A stretch of 19,644 nt of DNA from Candidatus Omnitrophota bacterium (GTDB lineage Bacteria; Hinthialibacterota; Hinthialibacteria; Hinthialibacterales; JAKPRU01), in assembly GCA_029570205.1 (NCBI GenBank), contig JAKQSI010000089.1:1-19644 (forward strand), in the 5' to 3' direction. The notes beneath the pieces were generated by a model that had not been told where the DNA came from, made no database searches, and was given only the letters and a program-made list of their open reading frames with translations. Each line of letters begins with the position of its first letter. Positions within the stretch are counted from its first letter, which is position 1. This document shows positions 1 through 6,787 of the stretch, piece by piece. The position numbers and the translations under genes are program-made.

Positions 1-158
1 GGCCTACTACCAGGCAGAGACGCCTGGCCTACTACCAGGCAGAGACGCCTGGCCTACTACCAGGCAGAGACGCCTGGCCTACTACCAGGCAGAGACGCCT
101 GGCCTACTACCAGGCAGAGACGCCTGGCCTACTACCAGGCAGAGACGCCTGGCCTACT
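1..158. repeat. 25-bp tandem repeat array (left end)
   Basis: Six identical head-to-tail 25-bp units (starting at 1, 26, 51, 76, 101 and 126) are followed by an 8-nt partial unit that ends at 158. Each unit holds a perfect inverted repeat, CCAGGC-AGAGAC-GCCTGG, so each copy could form a 6-bp stem with a 6-nt loop. The linker between stems is CCTACTA. There are no variable spacers, so this is not a CRISPR. The array runs off the start of the window, and the true copy number is unknown. The same unit in the same orientation forms the right end of the window. Confidence 0.97.
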
Positions 159-227
159 GCCTGTCAACAATTGGCCAAAGCGGTTAAAATAGCATCAAAG
201 AAATACCTGCGTTTCAGAGGTTACACC

Positions 228-422
228 ATGTTGGAGATCCGCTGTCCGACCTGCAAAAAAGTGCTTCCGGAAGGGCTGGAAACACGGACATTTCCGTTCT
301 GCTCACAGCGGTGTAAGATGGTCGATCTGGGCCGCTGGCTCGATGAAGATTACACCATCAGCGAACCGCTGGAACAATCGCCGCATGATAAGGAATCTCC
401 GCCCGAACCTGAGCCGGTCTGA
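228..422 (+). CDS. yacG: YacG family zinc-finger protein (DNA gyrase inhibitor)
   Basis: This is a 64-residue protein with the YacG zinc finger: C6-x2-C9 and C25-x3-C29 (CPTC and FCSQRC), then the family's typical VDLGRWLDEDY stretch and an acidic, proline-rich tail. Characterised YacG proteins bind GyrB and inhibit DNA gyrase; the size matches the family. I chose the ATG at 228 because the zinc-finger domain begins there and CAGAGG lies 7 nt upstream. An in-frame TTG at 171 would add 19 unconserved residues. The 3' end overlaps lnt in another frame, so the two genes are probably translated together. A promoter was not clear in the 70 bp between the repeat array and the gene. Confidence 0.88.
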   Translation: MLEIRCPTCKKVLPEGLETRTFPFCSQRCKMVDLGRWLDEDYTISEPLEQSPHDKESPPEPEPV

Positions 423-1911
423 TCTGGCCGCTGGAGTGGTCTCCGGCGCTTTGTACATTTTGGCCTTTCCGCCTTTCGAACTCTGGTTTGTCTCCCTGTT
501 TTTTCTTGTTCCGATTTTTGCCCGCTGCACACGCCATGGCAGTTTTCGGCAATCGTTCTGGACAGGTTTTTTTGCGGGGTTGGTCGGATGGTGCGGGCTG
601 ATCTATTGGCTGTGTCATGCCACCGGGGTGGGGATGAGCCTTCTGGTCTGTGTTCTTGCCCTGTATTGGGGGGTGTTCTTTGCGATTGCCGGGCGGTTCC
701 GTACAACCCCGTTTCGATGGATTTTTCTCCCATTGGTCTGGATGATTCTGGAAGCGGCTCGTTCTGTGGGCTACCTGGCATTTGCCTGGGGCCTGGTGGG
801 GCAGTCGCTCGGATCGTTCAGCCTGTTGTTAAACGTGACCTCAGTCACCGGGATTCTTCCCCTTTCCGGCCTGGCGATTCTGGTCAATCTGGGCATTTCC
901 GAGTTCCTTGAAAGTGTTCCGATTTCGAATCGCTTTAAGAAACTCGTGTTCTTCCTGAAAACATCGTCGCGTGTGAGTCCTCCGGTCCATGGACCGGCGA
1001 TCTGCTTTCTGGCGATCCTGATACTGGGAGTTGCGACTGTCTGCGGGCTGACATGGACCGTTGCCCCGGAGGACACCCGAAAAGGCCAACCGCTGCGTGT
1101 CGCAGCCATCCAGGGGAATTACCCGCTAGATGAGAAACTTGAAGAAGACATTGACGCTACGCTGAATCGATACCTTGATTTATCCCGCTCGGCACGAGAG
1201 GAGGGCGCCGAACTCGCCGTGTGGCCGGAAAGCGCGTTGACCTACCCCTTGCGGTACTGGCCGGGAGTGGTGAACCGCTTGCAGGCTTTCTGTGATGAAA
1301 CCGGTATGTACCTGCTTGTGGGCAGTGTGGATGGGAATCAAATCGACTTGGGCGAAAACAGGGAACGCTGGACACTTTACAATTCCGCATTTTTATTCCG
1401 ACCCGGCGCGATGAAAGAGGCGGAGGAGTACCCCTGCGATCTCAGTCCCATTCAACGCTATGACAAAATCCACCTGGTACCGTGGGGCGAGATGGTCCCG
1501 CTGGGGAGATGGTGGCCGTTTTCAATGATTGAATCGGTGATCGAATCGGCAGGCGGCGGAATTTTCGAGCCGGGGAAAGAAATCACCATTTTTGAGGGAC
1601 CCCATGGCGTGAAGTTCGGTGTATCGATCTGCTTTGAATCCACCCTGTCCGGCCTGGCCCATCAGCAACGAGAACTCGGCGCGGATTTCCTGGTCAATAT
1701 CACCAACGATGCCTGGTTCAAAAAAAGCACGGCGCCTTACCAGCACTTGCAACATTGCGTTTTTCGTGCAGTGGAGAATCGCTGCTGGGTGGTTCGCGCC
1801 GCCAACACCGGATTCTCGGCTATCATTGATCCGCGTGGAGAGGTTGTCGCCTGCACGAGCCTCTTCGAGCGGGGATATGTAATCGAGACAGTTTATTCGC
1901 TCAGGGAATAG
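385..1911 (+). CDS. lnt: Apolipoprotein N-acyltransferase, C-terminal helix missing
   Basis: Lnt transfers an acyl chain from phospholipid to the N-terminal cysteine of apolipoproteins at the periplasmic face of the inner membrane. The 508-residue protein has hydrophobic segments over roughly residues 13-230, then a nitrilase-like domain. The catalytic triad is visible: E282 in VWPES, K361 in YDKIHLVPWGE and C416 in GVSICFES. The protein stops at ETVYSLRE, the place where the family normally has a T-x-Y-x-R-x-G-D motif followed by a last transmembrane helix; that end is absent, although the catalytic domain is complete. The start is uncertain: the ATG at 385 overlaps yacG by 38 nt, and an in-frame ATG at 343 would add 14 residues. 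Neither has a strong ribosome site. Confidence 0.92.
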   Translation: MIRNLRPNLSRSDLAAGVVSGALYILAFPPFELWFVSLFFLVPIFARCTRHGSFRQSFWTGFFAGLVGWCGLIYWLCHATGVGMSLLVCVLALYWGVFFAIAGRFRTTPFRWIFLPLVWMILEAARSVGYLAFAWGLVGQSLGSFSLLLNVTSVTGILPLSGLAILVNLGISEFLESVPISNRFKKLVFFLKTSSRVSPPVHGPAICFLAILILGVATVCGLTWTVAPEDTRKGQPLRVAAIQGNYPLDEKLEEDIDATLNRYLDLSRSAREEGAELAVWPESALTYPLRYWPGVVNRLQAFCDETGMYLLVGSVDGNQIDLGENRERWTLYNSAFLFRPGAMKEAEEYPCDLSPIQRYDKIHLVPWGEMVPLGRWWPFSMIESVIESAGGGIFEPGKEITIFEGPHGVKFGVSICFESTLSGLAHQQRELGADFLVNITNDAWFKKSTAPYQHLQHCVFRAVENRCWVVRAANTGFSAIIDPRGEVVACTSLFERGYVIETVYSLRE

Positions 1912-1928
1912 TCGGTATAACCATGTTC

Positions 1929-1959
1929 CGTCATTCCGTCAAATGCCGGAATCCAGGAT
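1929..1959. repeat. Short palindromic dispersed repeat element (decayed)
   Basis: GTCATTCCG-TCAAATG-CCGGAATCC forms a short inverted repeat (ATTCCG at 1933-1938, CGGAAT at 1947-1952). It resembles the widespread bacterial intergenic element whose other strand translates as SWIPAFxGMT; here the minus strand reads SWIPAFDGMTE. A T-rich stretch at 1961-1965 follows, so the element may also serve as a weak terminator for lnt. The likeness to the known element is from memory. Confidence 0.6.
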
Positions 1960-1968
1960 CTTTTTCTT

Positions 1969-1990
1969 CCCCCCCCCCCGTTTACGGGGG
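1969..1990. repeat. C-run and hairpin between convergent genes
   Basis: A run of eleven C residues (1969-1979) leads into a perfect hairpin, CCCCCG-TTTA-CGGGGG at 1975-1990. It lies between lnt (plus) and the response regulator (minus), where a terminator is expected. No T-run follows on either strand, so termination is only a guess. Similar C-rich hairpins are common as intergenic repeats in other genomes. The homopolymer is also a place where a sequencing length error is likely. Confidence 0.55.
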
Positions 1991-2019
1991 AATTGAGGGG
2001 GACCAAATCCGCCCCTGCC

Positions 2020-2697
2020 TCACAGCGCAAACTTATACCCCATCCGATGCACCGTGATGATATACTTGGGATTGTCCGGATCGGCCTCGATCTTCTGCCG
2101 CAGTTTGGCAATATGATTATCGACCGTTCGCGTGGAGGGTGCGGATTCGTAGCCCCAAACCTCTTCGAGAAATCGTTCGCGAGTCACAATCTCGCCGCGA
2201 TGTTCGGCGAGAAGCCGCAGAATCTCAAACTCCCGGGGCGACAATTGCAGCGGCCGGCCGCCTTTGGTGGCCTCGTACCGGCCGAAATGCAGATAGATAT
2301 CGTCGAACTGAAACTCCGACAGACTCGAAAGCGCCCCGGAGCGACGAAGAATCGCTTTGACCCGGGCCAGCAATTCCCGCAGACTGAACGGCTTTGTGAT
2401 GTAATCGTCCGCGCCGACTTCCAGCCCCATCACCCGGTCACTTTCGGAACCTTTCGCGGTCAGCATAATGATCGGCGTGGAACTTCCCTCGCGCTTAAGC
2501 TGCCGGCACAAATCCAGGCCATCCATGCCGGGCAGCATCAAATCCAGAATAATCAGGTCGAACTTGTCCTGCCGAGCCAATCGCAGCCCCTCCAAACCGT
2601 TGCTGGTGCTGACCGTGGCGTAACCTTCAAACTGAAGATTGTCTTCCAGGCCGCGACGCATATCCGGCTCATCTTCCACTATAAGTATCCTGGTCAT
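2020..2697 (-). CDS. OmpR/PhoB-family response regulator
   Basis: This is a 225-residue DNA-binding response regulator, probably controlled by the kinase encoded just upstream. The receiver domain (about 1-115) has the acidic pocket E8-D9-E10, phospho-acceptor D52 (LDLMLPGMDG), T80 and K102 (YITKPF). The winged-helix output domain (about 125-225) ends in RTVDNHIAKLRQKIE and the family's HRMGYKF hairpin. I chose the ATG at 2697 because MTRILIVEDE is the true receiver start. This ATG overlaps the kinase stop as ATGA, the usual sign of translational coupling. GGAGAGAGAG upstream, inside the kinase gene, can serve as the ribosome site. The target genes are unknown; the PhoB-like output domain does not identify the stimulus. 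Confidence 0.95.
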   Translation of the reverse strand: MTRILIVEDEPDMRRGLEDNLQFEGYATVSTSNGLEGLRLARQDKFDLIILDLMLPGMDGLDLCRQLKREGSSTPIIMLTAKGSESDRVMGLEVGADDYITKPFSLRELLARVKAILRRSGALSSLSEFQFDDIYLHFGRYEATKGGRPLQLSPREFEILRLLAEHRGEIVTRERFLEEVWGYESAPSTRTVDNHIAKLRQKIEADPDNPKYIITVHRMGYKFAL

Positions 2698-4397
2698 CGC
2701 ACTTGCTCTCTCTCCTCGTTTTGTCCGGTCAGCGCAGGCGCTCCGTCCGGAATCGGCAAACACAGGGAAAACACGCTGCCTTTGCCGAGTGTACTTTGAA
2801 TATCCAGACGTCCATTGTGTCCCTCGATGATATGCTTAACTACCGAAAGCCCCAGCCCGCTTCCGCCTTGTTCCTGTACACGCGGGTCGTTCACCCGGTA
2901 GAATTTCTCGCATATCCGCTTCAAGTTTTGAGGCGCAATCCCGATGCCTTCATCGCGCACACTCACAACCACCTCCCCATTGTTCCTGAACACCCGTACC
3001 TGCACCAGTCGGCCGTCCCCCGAATACTTCGCCGCATTGGACAACAGATTCCACAGGGCCTGAGCCATCGCCTCGCGGTCAATACGAACCATGGGCAGAT
3101 CCGGTTCGATCTCGACGCTCAGTTCCAGGTTGTTTCGGGAAATATGAAACTGCATCGAATCCACAACGCTTTCCACGATGTCTTTCACGGAACCCCAGTT
3201 CAGCTGATACTGTTTCTGCCCGGCTTCGATTTTCGAAAAATTGAGCACATTGTCAATGATCTTGGAAAGACGCTCGCTTTCACGAGTGATTGTATGAAGG
3301 TATTGGCTGCGACGTTCCTGGTCGCCGATTCGCTCCATTTCCAGAGTCTCCGCGAACAGACGGATCAGTCCGAGGGGAGTCCGAAGTTCATGAGAGACTC
3401 GAGCTACAAAATCGGAACGCATTTTTGCCAGATTCAGCTCCCGTGCTATGTTGCGGATCGAGCCGATGATGGCCAGGATCATAATCGCCGCCGCGCAAAT
3501 CGTCTGTGGAATCCAAATGTTCCGAAAATCATCGATATTGAGCGATCGGCGTATTCCTGCGTTCTTCAGATACCGAACCTCCCAGAACGGGAAAGTATCC
3601 CTCAAAACCAGTCCCTGCGCATCGGTTTCTTCGGAAGCAAATTCGCCGGATTTGGCGATGACACGATCCCCATCCCGGATCTCCAGGGGATAAGAGGCAA
3701 CCGTGTAATGACGTTGCCACATATCATAGAGGACCGGCTGAAGGACGTTCTGGATAACATAATTATCAAGGTCATAGATGTATCCTGCGCAAAGGATGGT
3801 TTCCTGTTTCTCATCCGGACGGTAATAGGTGCAGGTTCCGTGGTAACGCTCCTTTGTCTCGTCCAGCGTGGATACCTTAAAAAAGGCCCCGGCGTGAAGT
3901 GTCGCTCCCGGCTCGATCTTTTCCAGCTGTTCCCGCAAATCATTCACTAAAGAGTCTGAGGGAGGGTCACACCTTTTCCACGTGGTCGATTTGAACACCG
4001 GAGATCGCCCGATTCCGGCATCCTTCTCAGGCAATGTTTCCCTGCAATAAAACAGAAATGGGCCATCTCCCAGGCGGAAAAAGAGCAACTTTGTGAATGG
4101 AAGCGGCATTTCAAACTCGATCCGGCTGTCGAATTGAATGCCGGTGGGTTCTTTCAAGCGGGCATTGATCCATAAACGCATCGCGGTGTCGAATTCGGTC
4201 TCCAGCTTCATCAACTCCATGCTTAGAAAATCGTCAAGGGATTGGGTGTAGCTCTGAAGGTCGGCGTTCAGGTACGGCTCGACAGCCTGCTGGAGCAGAT
4301 TGATCCCGGAGAGACCGAGATAAGTAATCAGCCCGGCAGGTAAAATGATCGCCAGGGGTGCGGTAATCAGCAAACGACGTCGAGATGGAACAGCCAT
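2694..4397 (-). CDS. Sensor histidine kinase with large extracytoplasmic domain
   Basis: This is a 567-residue membrane sensor kinase, partner of the response regulator that overlaps its 3' end by 4 nt. Two membrane helices (about 9-29 and 295-315) enclose a sensor region of about 265 residues that I do not recognise. The cytoplasmic part has the dimerisation and phosphotransfer helix with H336 (SHELRTPL), the N-box ALWNLLSNAAKYS, the G1 box DEGIGI, the F-box region EKFYRV and the G2 box GGSGLGL. No HAMP or PAS domain is evident; the kinase core follows the second helix directly. The start is the ATG at 4397, with GGAAAGG five nt upstream; an in-frame TTG at 4415 is less likely. Confidence 0.94.
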   Translation of the reverse strand: MAVPSRRRLLITAPLAIILPAGLITYLGLSGINLLQQAVEPYLNADLQSYTQSLDDFLSMELMKLETEFDTAMRLWINARLKEPTGIQFDSRIEFEMPLPFTKLLFFRLGDGPFLFYCRETLPEKDAGIGRSPVFKSTTWKRCDPPSDSLVNDLREQLEKIEPGATLHAGAFFKVSTLDETKERYHGTCTYYRPDEKQETILCAGYIYDLDNYVIQNVLQPVLYDMWQRHYTVASYPLEIRDGDRVIAKSGEFASEETDAQGLVLRDTFPFWEVRYLKNAGIRRSLNIDDFRNIWIPQTICAAAIMILAIIGSIRNIARELNLAKMRSDFVARVSHELRTPLGLIRLFAETLEMERIGDQERRSQYLHTITRESERLSKIIDNVLNFSKIEAGQKQYQLNWGSVKDIVESVVDSMQFHISRNNLELSVEIEPDLPMVRIDREAMAQALWNLLSNAAKYSGDGRLVQVRVFRNNGEVVVSVRDEGIGIAPQNLKRICEKFYRVNDPRVQEQGGSGLGLSVVKHIIEGHNGRLDIQSTLGKGSVFSLCLPIPDGAPALTGQNEEREQVR

Positions 4398-4444
4398 GGG
4401 AACCTTTCCAGGCAAAAACGACCCAACACGGCTTCAGTAACTAA

Positions 4445-4473
4445 ATTATACTATCACAAACGGGGCGATTCAG
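4445..4473 (-). promoter_or_regulatory. Candidate sigma70 promoter for the minus-strand kinase-regulator operon
   Basis: Read on the minus strand there is a perfect TATAAT (-10, 4445-4450) and a weaker CTGAAT (-35, 4468-4473) with a 17-nt spacer. Transcription would start near 4438, about 40 nt before the kinase ATG. The poor -35 box would suit an activated promoter. Confidence 0.4.
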
Positions 4474-4500
4474 GCTGCATCGTGTCTGTTGACTCAGCGA

Positions 4501-4547
4501 CGGTTTCGGAGTCCGTTTCAGATCGGTTCACTTTTCAATCGGTATAC
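4501..4547. promoter_or_regulatory. Candidate response-regulator operator with direct repeats
   Basis: Four related hexamers, CGGTTT (4501), CCGTTT (4513), CGGTTC (4524) and CGGTAT (4540), are spaced 12, 11 and 16 nt apart, close to one helical turn. OmpR/PhoB-type regulators usually bind direct repeats spaced 11 bp, and this block lies between two divergent systems of that family. TATACG at 4543-4548 could be the -10 box for the plus-strand operon. No binding site was confirmed. Confidence 0.3.
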
Positions 4548-4599
4548 GTAAACTGAGAGAGGATCTGCAAAGCATTTCCATATTGTCACAGGTTGTTCG

Positions 4600-5277
4600 A
4601 TGCGTATTCTCCTGATTGAAGACGACTTGACTATCGCCACCTTTATCCTCAGGGGTCTCAAGGAGGCCGGCTATGCCGTAGACCATGCGTCCGATGGTGA
4701 AACCGGCTTCCATTTGTTGTGCAATGAACCGTATGATGCAGCGGTGGTGGATATCATGCTTCCGAAAATGAACGGCCTGGTTCTGGTGAGCCAGGCCCGT
4801 AATGAATCGGTCAACACGCCGGTCATTTTCCTCAGCGCCAGGCGCGAGGTGGACGACCGGGTCCGAGGATTGCAGAGCGGAGCGGACGATTATCTTGTCA
4901 AACCGTTCGCGTTCAGCGAGCTTCTGGCGCGCTTGCAGGCGCTGATCCGTCGCGCCGGCGGAGCCACCGAAACGACCCGGCTCACGGTCGGGGACCTGGA
5001 GATGGACCTGCTCAAGCACCGTGTCTGGCGCCGGTCCCGTCCCATTGACATTCAGCCGCGTGAGTTCAGCCTCCTGGAGTACCTTATGCGCAATGCCGGA
5101 CGGGTCGTCTCCAAAACGATGATTATGGAGCATGTATGGAACTACGATTTCGATCCTCAGACCAATGTCGTGGAGGCCTGTGTCTGTCGGTTGCGCACAA
5201 AACTGAACGAGGGATTCGAGACGGAAATCATCCGAACCGTGCGTGGGGTGGGATATGTCCTGGAACACACTGCCTGA
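4600..5277 (+). CDS. OmpR-family response regulator (CusR/IrlR-like)
   Basis: This is a 225-residue regulator: a receiver domain at 1-115 with E7-D8-D9, phospho-acceptor D51 (VVDIMLPKMNG) and the K of LVKPF, then a winged-helix DNA-binding domain at about 125-225 ending in RTVRGVGYVLE. The VVxxHVWNYDFDPQTNVVEACVCRLR-type region is typical of the group often annotated as heavy-metal regulators (CusR, IrlR, CopR). Metal sensing is not shown here. The kinase gene starts inside its 3' end (23-nt overlap), so the two are co-translated. The start ATG has no strong ribosome site; ACAGG lies about 10 nt upstream. Confidence 0.95.
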   Translation: MRILLIEDDLTIATFILRGLKEAGYAVDHASDGETGFHLLCNEPYDAAVVDIMLPKMNGLVLVSQARNESVNTPVIFLSARREVDDRVRGLQSGADDYLVKPFAFSELLARLQALIRRAGGATETTRLTVGDLEMDLLKHRVWRRSRPIDIQPREFSLLEYLMRNAGRVVSKTMIMEHVWNYDFDPQTNVVEACVCRLRTKLNEGFETEIIRTVRGVGYVLEHTA

Positions 5278-6670
5278 CCGTCTCTTCCGTTCCGTTGCAT
5301 TCCGCCTGACCTTGGTCTACGCGGTTTTATTCGCGCTGGTTTCCTGTGCGGGTGTGTACGGGATTTATTTTATGATTGCCACATATTTGCGCAGAGAGAT
5401 TGATGAGGAAATCCTCGACGAAAAAGATGAACTGGCCTATCTGGTTTCCACTCAGGACATCGATCAAATTCGGGAAATGTTCCTTCTGGAAACAAAGGAC
5501 GAAGGATTGAATAACGTGTTCTTTCGGCTTACCTCCTCTTCGGGAGACGTGCGGGTTTCCTGCGGCATGTCTCGCTGGGCAGAGCAGGTTTTCCCATCGG
5601 ATTGGTTTACAGAAAACTACGAAGAAGGCGCTGTGTTGGAAACCGTTGTGGTACAACCGGAGGGCCGGAAAGTGCGGGTGTTTTCGTCGGAAATAGGTCC
5701 GAACAAAGTTCTGCAGATCGGGTTTGCTCTGGACCAGCACGAACGACTTCTGGCCCAGTTTCGACAAAACGCCGCCATGATCATCACGGCTATGCTGGCC
5801 CTCGGAACACTGATCGGGTGGAAAATGGCGAGGAAAGCCATGGAAGGCGTGGAGGATGTCACTCACACCGCCGAGCGGATCACCCAGGGACACCTTGACG
5901 AGCGAGTCCGTGTAGCCCAATACGGCGACGAAATCGCCAAACTGGGAGATGCATTCAATCGAATGGCGGATCGCGTTCAAAAACTGTTGATCGAAATGCG
6001 CGAAATGAACGACAATATCGCTCACGATCTCCGAAGCCCCATTGCCCGCATCCGGGGCATTTCGGAAACAGCCATCGCCTTGAGAACGCCACCCACCGAT
6101 ATTGAACAGACTCTGGGAAACGTCGTCGAAGAATGCGACCGACTTCTTCATATCATCAATACCATGTTGGATATTTCAGAGGCAGAAGCCGGGATCGGTC
6201 GGCTGGAATTGGTGGACATCGATTTGGGGACCGTTATCCGCCAAGCGGTAGATTTGTTCCAGCCGGTTGCAGAGGAAAAGAACATTTTCCTGCGAGCGGA
6301 AGTCAATAGCCTCCCACCAATCCGGGGGGATCTGCGTAAAATCCAACGTGCCTTGGCCAACCTGATCGACAATGCTTTGAAATACACCGATTCAGGAGGC
6401 CAGGTGACTCTTCTGGCAGAGGAATGCGGTCGCTTCCTGAAAATCACCGTTCAGGACACCGGAATGGGGATTCCCGATAAAGATAAGAATAAAATCTTCG
6501 AGCGCTTCTATCGGGGAGATTCCAGTCGAACGCATCCGGGGAGCGGCTTGGGATTAAGCCTTGCATGTGCAATCGCCCACGCCCACGGCGGCGAGATCAC
6601 CTTCCATTCCTCTCTCGGGCACGGAAGCAGTTTTTCTCTCATTCTGCCCCGAAAGAAATCCGAACAATAG
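5255..6670 (+). CDS. HAMP-domain sensor histidine kinase (CusS-like)
   Basis: This is a 471-residue sensor kinase, partner of the regulator just upstream. It has a first membrane helix at about 16-42, an extracytoplasmic region of about 130 residues, a second helix at about 172-190, a HAMP domain at about 190-243, and phospho-accepting H257 in MNDNIAHDLRSP. The ATP-binding domain has ALANLIDNALKYT (N), DTGMGIP (G1), FERFYRGD (F) and GSGLGLSL (G2). The IAHDLRSP form of the H-box is common in CusS-like kinases. I chose the ATG at 5255, with GGGGTGGGA just upstream; the in-frame GTG at 5243 would add four residues. Confidence 0.94.
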   Translation: MSWNTLPDRLFRSVAFRLTLVYAVLFALVSCAGVYGIYFMIATYLRREIDEEILDEKDELAYLVSTQDIDQIREMFLLETKDEGLNNVFFRLTSSSGDVRVSCGMSRWAEQVFPSDWFTENYEEGAVLETVVVQPEGRKVRVFSSEIGPNKVLQIGFALDQHERLLAQFRQNAAMIITAMLALGTLIGWKMARKAMEGVEDVTHTAERITQGHLDERVRVAQYGDEIAKLGDAFNRMADRVQKLLIEMREMNDNIAHDLRSPIARIRGISETAIALRTPPTDIEQTLGNVVEECDRLLHIINTMLDISEAEAGIGRLELVDIDLGTVIRQAVDLFQPVAEEKNIFLRAEVNSLPPIRGDLRKIQRALANLIDNALKYTDSGGQVTLLAEECGRFLKITVQDTGMGIPDKDKNKIFERFYRGDSSRTHPGSGLGLSLACAIAHAHGGEITFHSSLGHGSSFSLILPRKKSEQ

Positions 6671-6711
6671 CACCTCCTCCATACCGGTTTGCAAGCTTTT
6701 TCCGTGAGACC

Positions 6712-6761
6712 CTTTTGCGCAAAAGATTGCAGAACGGTAATGTTTCCATCATTACTCCGTT
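6712..6761. other. Two palindromes in the kinase-phosphoesterase gap
   Basis: The 117-bp gap holds a perfect 14-bp palindrome, CTTTTGCGCAAAAG (6712-6725), and an imperfect hairpin: AACGGTAATG (6733-6742), loop TTTCCAT, CATTACTCCGTT (6750-6761). The hairpin's ten pairs are broken only by a 2-nt bulge. No T-run follows either element, so they are not typical terminators. They sit 26-75 nt before the phosphoesterase start and could be operators or leader-RNA structures. Confidence 0.45.
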
Positions 6762-6787
6762 ATCATCCGGCGCGAAAATAGCAAATT

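Noticed and set aside
1-158. CRISPR array
   Set aside because: The units are contiguous 25-bp tandem copies without unique spacers, and no cas gene is present.
1971-1979. Frameshift in the C-run that would restore the Lnt C-terminus
   Set aside because: The lnt stop codon (1909-1911) lies about 60 nt before the run, so a length error there cannot extend the protein.
1893-2111. Minus-strand ORF with SWIPAFDGMTE
   Set aside because: The peptide comes from reading through the dispersed palindromic repeat; it is used here as evidence for the repeat, not as a gene.
2703-3950. 415-residue plus-strand ORF
   Set aside because: It lies opposite the sensor kinase, whose domains are all recognisable; it is a shadow reading frame.
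5327-6151. 274-residue minus-strand ORF
   Set aside because: It is antisense to the CusS-like kinase and contains no recognisable motif.
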